A stretch of 64,000 bases of DNA from Brevibacillus sp. SYP-B805 (lineage in GTDB: Bacteria > Bacillota > Bacilli > Brevibacillales > Brevibacillaceae), in assembly GCF_011059135.1 (NCBI RefSeq), contig NZ_JAALGD010000008.1, forward strand, positions 62,001 to 126,000. The letters run 5' to 3'. A program made the translations under genes and the position numbers. Shown here one piece after another: positions 43,866 to 50,989 of this stretch (position 1 is its first letter; each line of letters opens with the position of its first letter). The notes beneath the pieces were generated by a model, which was given only the letters and a program-made list of their open reading frames with translations, was not told the DNA's origin and did not search any database.

Positions 43866-45556
43866 CACTTACGGCTTGCCGTTTGCAAACGGTATTTTTT
43901 CAGTTTTCGGACGATCGTGGCCTGGCTGGTTCCCAACTCCTCCGCGATCTTGTACGTACTGTTGAATTTTTCAACGGCGATGGTCAACATTTCGCGCTCG
44001 GCGGATTCGATGGCTTCTTTTAAGGATTTGATTTTGGCGGTGGAGAGCGGCTGTTCCTCCTTTTGCCGATATTCGCTCGGAAGATCGTCCAAGGTGATGC
44101 ATGTGGCCGGTACGATCAGCACCAATCGTTCCACCAGGTTCGACAACTCCCTCACATTGCCCGGCCAGTGATATTGGTAAAAAAACTCTTTCAATTCCCT
44201 GCTGAATTCTCTGTCGATCTGGTACTTCTCCTGGAAATGTTTCAGAAAATATTGCACCAGCGGCAAGATATCTTCTCTGCGTTCCCGCAGGGGAGGTATG
44301 GCGATGGGAATGACGTTCAGGCGGTAGTACAAATCTTCCCGAAAGGTCCCTTTTTGCACCATTTCTTTCAAATTCCGATTGGTTGCGGCAATCAGCCGCA
44401 CATCCACACTTTTGGGCCTGGTTCCGCCTACTCGTTGAACCTGTTTGTCCTGTAGAACCCGCAGCAGTTTTACCTGAAGAGCCAGCGGCAGTTCGCCCAC
44501 CTCATCCAGAAACAGCACCCCTTCATGCGCCAGCTCAAACAGTCCCGGCTTGCCTGACCGACTGGCACCGGTAAATGCGCCCGCTTCATAGCCAAACAGT
44601 TCCGTTTCCAAAAGATTATGCGGGATGGCTCCGCAGTTCACTTTGACAAACTCTCCCTTTCCGAAGCGGCTGCTTGCGCGGTAGATATGCCGGGCCAGGA
44701 GATCTTTGCCGACACCCGTCTCGCCAAGGATGAGGACGGTCGCGTCGAAATCTGCGATGCGATCGGCCATATCGTAAATCTCCCTCATGCGCCTGCTTTC
44801 CACAATGACATCCGGGTCCCGGCAAGCTTTTGTCTTCAGCTTCTCCAGTTCCTTTCTGTATTGATCGTTCAATTCCAACGCTTTGTTCAATTCGTGACAA
44901 AGCTGGTTCAATTCAGAAAGATCGCGGATATTGGTGACGACCTTTTCGATTTCTCCCTCTTCGTTAAACACAGGCGTTCCGGTCATCAATGTTTCCTTGC
45001 CGGCAAAATTGCTCTGCACGACTGTCACCGGGCGTCTCTGTTCCAGCACCTTAAAGGTGACGGATTCTTTCAAGATTCCCCGCTGCATGAGATCCCTGGT
45101 GTTTTTGCCGATATAGTATTCCTTGGGGATGCCGGTAATCCGCTCAATGGCGGAGTTGGTTTTCAGGGTCGTTCCTTGGTTGTCGGTAATGTAGATGGCA
45201 TCATACGAATTTTCAATAATGGCATCCAGCTCCCGGTTCAGTTTGTCCAACTCGGTAATCTTCTGCTGCAACAATTTGATATGGGAGCCATCGGCCGCCA
45301 CGTACACGACCATGTCTTGCCCTTCATTTACGATGGGATGATAGAGCAACAGATACGGGGCCCCCTGAAATTCAATCGAAAGCAGATGATTCCCCCGTTC
45401 CTCCCATTGCTGAAAGAGATTTCGGATATTCTCCTTGGCGGCGAAAGGTTGAAACGTTTTTGCAAACATCGCGTTATGACACTGGATGATGCCAGTGGTA
45501 TCTGTCACGATGACGGGAAAAGGGACTGCTTCCACCCAATCGCGGAGCGGGATCAT
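43865..45556 (-). CDS. Sigma-54-dependent transcriptional activator (PAS-AAA+-Fis HTH)
   Basis: A 563-residue enhancer-binding protein. Residues about 8-105 form a first PAS-like sensor, and residues about 110-225 a second PAS domain (YDAIYITDNQGTTLKTNSA). The AAA+ domain has Walker A LILGETGVGKDLLARHIYRA, the sigma-54 contact loop GAFTGA (YEAGAFTGASRSG), Walker B GVLFLDEVGELPL and the Arg-finger region FREDLYYRLNVIPI. A Fis-type HTH ends the protein (TYKIAEELGTSQATIVRKLK). No receiver domain is present, so it probably senses a ligand. AAAGGAGGG precedes the ATG, which overlaps the stop of the ketopantoate reductase-like gene. Confidence 0.93.
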   Translation of the reverse strand: MIPLRDWVEAVPFPVIVTDTTGIIQCHNAMFAKTFQPFAAKENIRNLFQQWEERGNHLLSIEFQGAPYLLLYHPIVNEGQDMVVYVAADGSHIKLLQQKITELDKLNRELDAIIENSYDAIYITDNQGTTLKTNSAIERITGIPKEYYIGKNTRDLMQRGILKESVTFKVLEQRRPVTVVQSNFAGKETLMTGTPVFNEEGEIEKVVTNIRDLSELNQLCHELNKALELNDQYRKELEKLKTKACRDPDVIVESRRMREIYDMADRIADFDATVLILGETGVGKDLLARHIYRASSRFGKGEFVKVNCGAIPHNLLETELFGYEAGAFTGASRSGKPGLFELAHEGVLFLDEVGELPLALQVKLLRVLQDKQVQRVGGTRPKSVDVRLIAATNRNLKEMVQKGTFREDLYYRLNVIPIAIPPLRERREDILPLVQYFLKHFQEKYQIDREFSRELKEFFYQYHWPGNVRELSNLVERLVLIVPATCITLDDLPSEYRQKEEQPLSTAKIKSLKEAIESAEREMLTIAVEKFNSTYKIAEELGTSQATIVRKLKKYRLQTASRK

Positions 45557-46473
45557 CTGTTGCAGCCCTCCTTTGCCTCAATGGACAGCAGGATGGTGTA
45601 CAACGTCCGCAATACCGGTACATCAATTCCCAACACGGCAGCTTTTCTGATCAAGTAACCGCAGAGCGATTCAATCTCCATCTTTTTTCCGCGTTCCCTG
45701 TCCTGCAGCATGGACGTCTTGTGATTCCTTGCCTGTCCGGCGGAAAGAAAAATGCTGTCAATCACATGCGGCCTGATGTCCACTCCGCTTGCCGTGCCGA
45801 TTTGGACGGCTTCCCGCAGCACGCGTTCAGCCGTCGTCCGGAGATGTTGATCATCCAGAACCTCGCCAACCGTAGCTCTCGTTGCGGCGGTCAAGAGGTT
45901 GAATGTGACGTTCCATAACAATTTCTCCCATTTTCGATCGAGGATGGAATCGGTTAGCCTGCACTCGATGCCGGCAGAATGAAAGATTTCCCGCAGCGCT
46001 GCAGCTTGATCTTGAGCGGATTTCTCCAACGCACCCATGATGATGGCGTACGGCCCATGCTGCCGGATCACTCCTGGCTTTTCCACACGTGAGGAAATGT
46101 ATGCTGCTCCGGAAAAGATGCGCTCCTTCCCGAAAATCTCCGCAAGGATCTCCTCATTGTCCACCCCGTTCTGGAGGGTAAGCACCTTTGAATCCGCTTT
46201 CAATAACGGGTGAAGAGCCATTGCCGTCTCCCTTGTATCCGTAGATTTGACGGTAAACAGGAGCAACTCCGCTTGGCTTACCTCTTCCATGCTGTCGGTA
46301 AACGTACCGTCCACCCGAAAGGAATCGAAATCGGTTTTGACGAGCAGACCATCTTCTTTCATGGCTTGCAGATGTATGCCCCTTGCCAGAAAAACGACCT
46401 CATGTCCAGCCTTTTTCAGCATGGCCCCATAAAACCCACCAACAGCACCCGAACCGATAACTCCAATCCTCAA
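45553..46473 (-). CDS. Ketopantoate reductase family (2-dehydropantoate 2-reductase-like) protein
   Basis: A 306-residue NADP-dependent 6-phosphogluconate dehydrogenase-like reductase. RIGVIGSGAVGGFYGAMLKK (Rossmann), LTLQNGVDNEEILAE, and KWEKLLWNVTFNLLTAATRA with the catalytic Lys. Canonical PanE makes pantoate for CoA. The C-terminal position beside the activator gene instead suggests a catabolic reductase or a CoA-supply role. TTG at 46473 is the best start (GGGGGAGTGG upstream), since the longer frame has no ribosome binding site. It overlaps the activator gene by four bases. Confidence 0.85.
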   Translation of the reverse strand: MRIGVIGSGAVGGFYGAMLKKAGHEVVFLARGIHLQAMKEDGLLVKTDFDSFRVDGTFTDSMEEVSQAELLLFTVKSTDTRETAMALHPLLKADSKVLTLQNGVDNEEILAEIFGKERIFSGAAYISSRVEKPGVIRQHGPYAIIMGALEKSAQDQAAALREIFHSAGIECRLTDSILDRKWEKLLWNVTFNLLTAATRATVGEVLDDQHLRTTAERVLREAVQIGTASGVDIRPHVIDSIFLSAGQARNHKTSMLQDRERGKKMEIESLCGYLIRKAAVLGIDVPVLRTLYTILLSIEAKEGCNR

Positions 46474-46501
46474 GATGCGCCACTCCCCCAGAGAGAATAT
46501 C

Positions 46502-46539
46502 ACCCGGTTCCGTTGAAAAACATCGGTAAACCGGGTTAT
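46502..46539 (-). other. Hairpin in the leader of the ketopantoate reductase-like gene
   Basis: ACCCGGTTCCG and CGGTAAACCGGGT form an imperfect stem of about ten pairs around an 11-base loop, ending roughly 30 bases before the TTG start. There is no T tract. Its role is unknown. Confidence 0.4.
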
Positions 46540-46656
46540 CGCCACATCCTCTTTAAGCCGCTTGCGATTTTCATGAATTTACACTCTTTTCGAATTGTTC
46601 TTCTATCTTATCCAATTCATCTTGGAATCGTCAAGAAAGGTAGCCATTCCATGGAA

Positions 46657-47187
46657 TTACGCCCAAAAAATTCGTTGTACAACAAAGAACACTCCGGTGA
46701 GGGCGATCAGTCCAACCATCATTCCGATTCTACCGAAAAAAGGTCTTTTTGCTTGGATCCCTTCTTTATGGGCGTCTCCTGTCTCCTCCGCAATAAGCCG
46801 CAGCAGGACAACCATCACCGCAACGAAGATGATATTGACAAACCAAATCATCGCTGTGGGAAAGACGAGCATGACGCCAAGCATCGCTCCCATCATTCCG
46901 CCCATGATCCCTGCCAACATGCCGTCCAATACGGCCAGCAAGCTTATGGGTCTGCCGGCAGCATAACCGGCGGTCATCCCGGCCACCACAGCCAGGATGG
47001 TGGAATTGGTCAAATCATGATACAAAGAAACGCCGAAGAGAATGCCAAGCGTCAGACTCACCATCATTCCGATGGTCATCGCGATCATCATTCCGGCCAT
47101 ATCCGTCAATTTTTCACGCCGTTGATAAATTTGATAGACGAGATAAGCAGTGACGATCAGGACCCCTAGCATATTGACGAACGTCAT
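46657..47187 (-). CDS. Membrane protein of unknown function, Met/Gly-rich
   Basis: A 176-residue protein with five or six hydrophobic segments: residues about 3-20, 30-55 (GMMIAMTIGMMVSLTLGILF), 60-80, 85-110 (MLAGIMGGMMGAMLGVMLVF), 112-130 and 155-175. A short charged cytosolic-type loop lies at about 132-150. The repeated GMM/GxMxG helices suggest tightly packed membrane helices. GGGGGGATC precedes the ATG. It is a monocistronic gene between the cox terminator and the activator operon. I do not recognise the family. Confidence 0.75.
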   Translation of the reverse strand: MTFVNMLGVLIVTAYLVYQIYQRREKLTDMAGMMIAMTIGMMVSLTLGILFGVSLYHDLTNSTILAVVAGMTAGYAAGRPISLLAVLDGMLAGIMGGMMGAMLGVMLVFPTAMIWFVNIIFVAVMVVLLRLIAEETGDAHKEGIQAKRPFFGRIGMMVGLIALTGVFFVVQRIFWA

Positions 47188-47298
47188 GATGATCCCCCCA
47201 TGCTTTTAGGATGCTTTTCTTTCATCGAAAGCCGCATTCCGCATTACAGAACCGGCCATGCCCTTTTGAAGAGAATGAGGTTGCCGGTACGTTTGATA

Positions 47299-47364
47299 AA
47301 AAACACCTTTCCTGTTGGGCAGCATGGCAAGTGATAAACTAACCATCCCAAACAGAAAGGTGTT
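47299..47364 (-). terminator. Intrinsic terminator of the cox operon
   Basis: Minus strand AACACCTTTC-TGTT-GGG pairs with CCC-AACAG-GAAAGGTGTT (47364-47347 with 47319-47302) around a 27-base loop. The stem is followed directly by TTTTTT. It lies 40 bases after the coxE stop. Apart from it, bases 47188-47405 show no credible gene. Confidence 0.75.
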
Positions 47365-47405
47365 CCGCGGACTCATGACCAAAGGGCTCCATGTCATCGG
47401 CGTGA

Positions 47406-48590
47406 TCAAAGACTCTGCGATTGCATGCCTGGTATCCATGACGGTGCATCATCAGCGGAACCGCCGTTTGCAAAAAGATTCCGCTTAACCGCCTCCATCC
47501 ACGATTCCAGGTCATGGACATCCACAAACCGATCGACGTAAGGAAGCGCTGTGCTCATCCCTGCTGCCACCGGTTCGTATCCTTCTTCTCCCAGCAGCGG
47601 ATTGACCCAAACAATTTTGCCTACCTGCCCGGAAAGGGACTCCATTGCGCGTTTTAATATTTGGGGATTGCCGGTATCATAGCCATCCGATACAATGATG
47701 AGCCACGTTTTCTGCCGCAACAAACTTCCATACCGGTTCAACAGACGTGTCAGGCAAGATCCGATACGCGTACCGCCCTTTAACTCGATCAATTGTTCAT
47801 AGGGGATGCCCTGGACAATTTTGCGTGACAAGAGCGGTGTCACACGCTTGATATCCGTACTGAACACGAATGCTTCCACACGGGCCTTGGTATGCAGAAA
47901 CGCCCAGGCAATCGTGGTAAAGAAATCGGCGTGCGGCTTCATCGACCCTGAAACATCGGTCACCACCACAATTCGCGGACGAGCCTTGCGATATTTGCGT
48001 TTATAGATGACGAAAGGATCTCCCCCGTTTTTCATGGCTGTACGCAATGTTCGCCGAAAATCGATGGAAAACCGCCGCCCCTTTTGCAAGCGCCGACTGC
48101 GCGGGCTATCAAATTGAAGGACAGCTTTCTTTGTCCAATGCAGGATTTGCCGCAACTGTCCCTCTTTCATGACTTGCAGGGCGTAACGCTGACCGTGATC
48201 GGGATTGTATGCTCGCAGCATGGCTCCTTCAATCTGCAGGGACGAAGAGGTGTCAGCGGTGAAGTTCCCGGAGCCTTGCAAACCGCCTTCCGCTTCCATC
48301 ACTGTCTTTTGTTTTAATTCGTGCTGCAATATCCCGAAATGACGTTTGAACAGACTCGGAAATATCCCCCATTCTGCCGGACTTTTGGCGTAGATGGAGC
48401 GCATGGCGTCCATCACTTGTTCCATCGACTCGATCTCAATGGCCGATAAGGCGGCGATTGCCGTCAGGCTTTCAGGCGTCCCCACCCGAAAGCCGTACTG
48501 TCTGAGAAACGGAGCAAAACTTTGTACCTGCTCGACGATCCTTCCGGACAAAACGCCTACCTGTCTTAACAGCACCTCTAGCCCTTCCAT
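47406..48590 (-). CDS. coxE: VWA-domain protein CoxE
   Basis: A 394-residue protein of the CoxE family with a C-terminal von Willebrand A domain. The MIDAS motif is VVTDVSGSMKPHADFF, with further metal ligands in LKGGTRIGSCLTRLL (Thr) and IVSDGYDTGNP (Asp). In Oligotropha/Afipia, CoxE works with the AAA+ protein CoxD to mature the Mo-Cu active site. The start is uncertain: the ATG at 48590 overlaps the end of coxD by 13 bases and has a weak AAAGG upstream. Last gene of the cox operon, before an intrinsic terminator. Confidence 0.88.
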   Translation of the reverse strand: MEGLEVLLRQVGVLSGRIVEQVQSFAPFLRQYGFRVGTPESLTAIAALSAIEIESMEQVMDAMRSIYAKSPAEWGIFPSLFKRHFGILQHELKQKTVMEAEGGLQGSGNFTADTSSSLQIEGAMLRAYNPDHGQRYALQVMKEGQLRQILHWTKKAVLQFDSPRSRRLQKGRRFSIDFRRTLRTAMKNGGDPFVIYKRKYRKARPRIVVVTDVSGSMKPHADFFTTIAWAFLHTKARVEAFVFSTDIKRVTPLLSRKIVQGIPYEQLIELKGGTRIGSCLTRLLNRYGSLLRQKTWLIIVSDGYDTGNPQILKRAMESLSGQVGKIVWVNPLLGEEGYEPVAAGMSTALPYVDRFVDVHDLESWMEAVKRNLFANGGSADDAPSWIPGMQSQSL

Positions 48591-49444
48591 AACAGTGACA
48601 AACCTTTCTGATAGACAAACTCCATATCTTCTTGCGTCTTGAGCACACATCCCAGCGTAAGGGAGATGCTTTCTTCATCCAGCTGGCTGACAGCCAATTG
48701 TTCCATTGCCTGTGCCCAGTCAATCGATTCGGCCATTCCCGGCGGTTTTAACAAGGACCACTGCCTCATTTGGCGCACGGCCCGGACAATTTGCCGGATG
48801 AGATTGTCCGCCAATCCCGGCACACGCAGCTTGATAATTTCGACTTCGCGCTCCGGGCTCGGATAGTCAAGCCAGAAGTATAAACAACGCCTTCTGAGCG
48901 CATCCGAAAGATCCCGGGTACGATTGGACGTCAGAATCACCATGGGGGGATGCGGCGCACGGAACGAACCGATTTCCGGAATCGTAATTTGAAATTCCGC
49001 CAGAAACTCCAGCAGCAACGCTTCAAACTCCTCGTCCGCCCGGTCCACCTCATCAATCAATAAAACGGGCGCGGGTTCTGTCCGCAATGCTTTGAGCAGG
49101 GGACGCTCGATCAGATACGCTTCGGTGTAGATATCGGTTGAGATCTTTGCTTGATCACGTCCTTCGATGACGGTGCGTGCGGTTAACAGCTGCTTGGGAT
49201 AATCCCAATCATATAAAGCATGGGCAGCATCCAATCCTTCATAACACTGCAAGCGGATGAATTCAACGCCGCGAATCTGTGCCATCACTTTCGCCAGTTC
49301 CGTTTTCCCCACACCGGCAGGTCCTTCCATAAGAACAGGGCGCCCGAGACGCCCCGCCAAGTACAGTACGGTAGTGAGTGCCTGATCCGCCACATAACGG
49401 GCTCGCTGCAATTCTTCCTGCAACCTGTTAATTTGTTCGTTCAT
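48578..49444 (-). CDS. coxD: MoxR-type AAA+ ATPase CoxD
   Basis: A 288-residue MoxR-family AAA+ ATPase. Walker A is MEGPAGVGKTELAKVMAQIR, Walker B PVLLIDEVDRADEEFEALLL, sensor 1 MVILTSNRTRDLSDALRRR, then the lid domain. CoxD is a maturation chaperone for the CO dehydrogenase active site (sulfuration and copper insertion). Its start overlaps the coxG stop (ATGA), and its end overlaps coxE, showing tight coupling. Confidence 0.92.
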   Translation of the reverse strand: MNEQINRLQEELQRARYVADQALTTVLYLAGRLGRPVLMEGPAGVGKTELAKVMAQIRGVEFIRLQCYEGLDAAHALYDWDYPKQLLTARTVIEGRDQAKISTDIYTEAYLIERPLLKALRTEPAPVLLIDEVDRADEEFEALLLEFLAEFQITIPEIGSFRAPHPPMVILTSNRTRDLSDALRRRCLYFWLDYPSPEREVEIIKLRVPGLADNLIRQIVRAVRQMRQWSLLKPPGMAESIDWAQAMEQLAVSQLDEESISLTLGCVLKTQEDMEFVYQKGLSLLWKG

Positions 49445-49926
49445 TCCTCATCCTCATTTGCTACCGCAACTTCGTTTTTCATGGAAATCAGCGCATTTCG
49501 AATGTTTTCAAACACTTGTTCCGTAATCTTGCGAGCTTGCCCGTCAATCAACCGTCCCCCGATGGTGGCGATCGGACCGCTGACCACGACATCACATGTC
49601 CATTTCAACAGGGTACCCTGCTGTTCTTCCAGATCTTCCAAAAACATTTTGGCGCTCATATCAATCCCGCTTCCCATGCCGCCACCCTTGACCGACATCG
49701 AAGCCGCCTTGCCCGGTTCCTCGATCGTGATAACGTTTGCCAGATCAAAAGCACCCCGAATCGGACCTAAACCAACCCGCACTTTTGCGCGAAAATTTTG
49801 ATTGTCAGTGACGTCCATGCTTAACAAATCAGGCAGACAAGGTCCCACCTTGTGCGGATCCATAAGAAAATTCCAAACCATTTCGCGGGACACCGGGATG
49901 GTAAAATCACCACTGTAGTTCTTCAA
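49441..49926 (-). CDS. coxG: CoxG-like SRPBCC family protein
   Basis: A 161-residue START/SRPBCC-fold protein of the CoxG family (carbon monoxide dehydrogenase subunit G). It begins with the family segment GDFTIPVSREMVWNFLMDPH, then KVGPCLPDLLSMD and FRAKVRVGLGPIRGAFDLAN. CoxG has been implicated in membrane recruitment of CO dehydrogenase. TTG at 49926 is the likely start, 8 bases after AGGAGG. It sits between the XdhC-YHS gene and coxD. Confidence 0.9.
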   Translation of the reverse strand: MKNYSGDFTIPVSREMVWNFLMDPHKVGPCLPDLLSMDVTDNQNFRAKVRVGLGPIRGAFDLANVITIEEPGKAASMSVKGGGMGSGIDMSAKMFLEDLEEQQGTLLKWTCDVVVSGPIATIGGRLIDGQARKITEQVFENIRNALISMKNEVAVANEDEE

Positions 49927-49952
49927 TTGTCATTCCTCCTTCGACTTGCATC

Positions 49953-50927
49953 TTAAACTTCTACCGTATGTGCATATTTTTCCGGATTTTTCAAGAATTC
50001 CTGGCGGCAATGCGGACAACAAAATCCATACTCCTTGCCTTGATATTCCGCTTTATGCAGCGTCGTGTTCAAATCCACCACCATGTGACAGATCGGATCG
50101 ATCACTTCCCGCCGGGTCTTGTTCTCTGTTACCTGCAGCGTCAATGGAGCAAAGGTGCGTTTCTTCCTTCTGTATTCGATGATTTCCGCCAAAATCGTAA
50201 CCGCGATTTCGGCCGGGTCTACCGCCCCCAAGTCCAATCCTGCCGGAGCGGAAAGAAAGGAACAAAACTCTTCCGAAACTCCCCGGATCTTCAAATCTGC
50301 CAATACCGCTTCCCGGCGTTTGGGACTTGTGACCAGCCCCACATAGGAAAGTTCGCATCCTTGCAGCGCCAGTATGCTTTCCGTATCATAGAGACCCATC
50401 GATGCGACAACCACATACGCTCCCGGTGACAGCTGAGCCTGGATGGTTTCGGTCAATCCGGAAAGGTTGGATGCATCTGCAGAAGCCGCCTGTTCCATGA
50501 CCACGGATCTAACCTGAAAATTCAAGTGAGCCGCCAGTTTTTGCAGATTGTCCGCGATGGGAGAATGACCGATCACCAGCAAAACGGGTGCCGGAAGCTT
50601 TGGCTCGATAAACAATTCAACGGTTCCCTCCGAGTGGCAGGTCATCGGCAAAACGGTAAGACCGTCCGTTGTCCGAGACTGCGACGGATCAGACGTGATC
50701 AGCACCAGATGGCTGGCCCCGTTTTCGATACATTTCAATGCTTGTGAAACGACAAGCGTTTGGATGCATTGGCCGCCGACGAATCCGATCATTTCTCCCG
50801 TGGAGGTAATCAACGCCTTTGCTCCGACAATCGCCGAAGTGGGTTTTACGGTGCGAACCACGGTAACCACCGCAAACGGTTCCCGCGCTTCTTCCATTCG
50901 AAGAGCCTCTTGCCAGATCTTATCCAT
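49953..50927 (-). CDS. coxF: XdhC/CoxF-family maturation protein fused to a YHS domain
   Basis: A 324-residue protein. Residues about 1-110 are the XdhC/CoxI N-terminal domain (FAVVTVVRTVKPTSAIVGAK, IGFVGGQCIQTLVVSQALKC). Residues about 115-255 are the Rossmann-like C-terminal domain (VLLVIGHSPIADNLQKLAAH, YVGLVTSPKRREAVLADLKI, GLDLGAVDPAEIAVTILAEI). Residues 277-324 form a YHS/TRASH-like metal-binding domain: DPICHM, then EYGFCCPHC and a terminal FLKNPEKYA. XdhC-family proteins deliver sulfurated Mo cofactor, and the YHS tail could bring copper for the Mo-Cu site. No ordinary ribosome binding site is seen, because an 11-bp hairpin ends 7 bases before the ATG. Confidence 0.85.
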   Translation of the reverse strand: MDKIWQEALRMEEAREPFAVVTVVRTVKPTSAIVGAKALITSTGEMIGFVGGQCIQTLVVSQALKCIENGASHLVLITSDPSQSRTTDGLTVLPMTCHSEGTVELFIEPKLPAPVLLVIGHSPIADNLQKLAAHLNFQVRSVVMEQAASADASNLSGLTETIQAQLSPGAYVVVASMGLYDTESILALQGCELSYVGLVTSPKRREAVLADLKIRGVSEEFCSFLSAPAGLDLGAVDPAEIAVTILAEIIEYRRKKRTFAPLTLQVTENKTRREVIDPICHMVVDLNTTLHKAEYQGKEYGFCCPHCRQEFLKNPEKYAHTVEV

Positions 50928-50934
50928 ACAGGGT

Positions 50935-50960
50935 GTCTGACGGGGAGTCCCCCGTCAGAC
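50935..50960 (-). other. Perfect 11-bp hairpin between coxL and coxF
   Basis: GTCTGACGGGG and CCCCGTCAGAC form a perfect stem with a four-base loop, without a T tract. It lies between the coxL stop (50990) and the coxF ATG (50927) and occupies the position expected for the coxF ribosome binding site. Confidence 0.75.
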
Positions 50961-50989
50961 CATCCTCCTCTCCTACCCAAGACTTCCTC

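Noticed and set aside
46247-47169. A plus-strand frame opposite the membrane protein and ketopantoate reductase genes
   Set aside because: It spans two genes and a promoter region on the other strand, is His/Gln-rich and has no ribosome binding site.
47206-47439. A 77-codon minus-strand frame after coxE
   Set aside because: It overlaps the coxE end and the cox terminator hairpin, has no ribosome binding site and no recognisable protein features.
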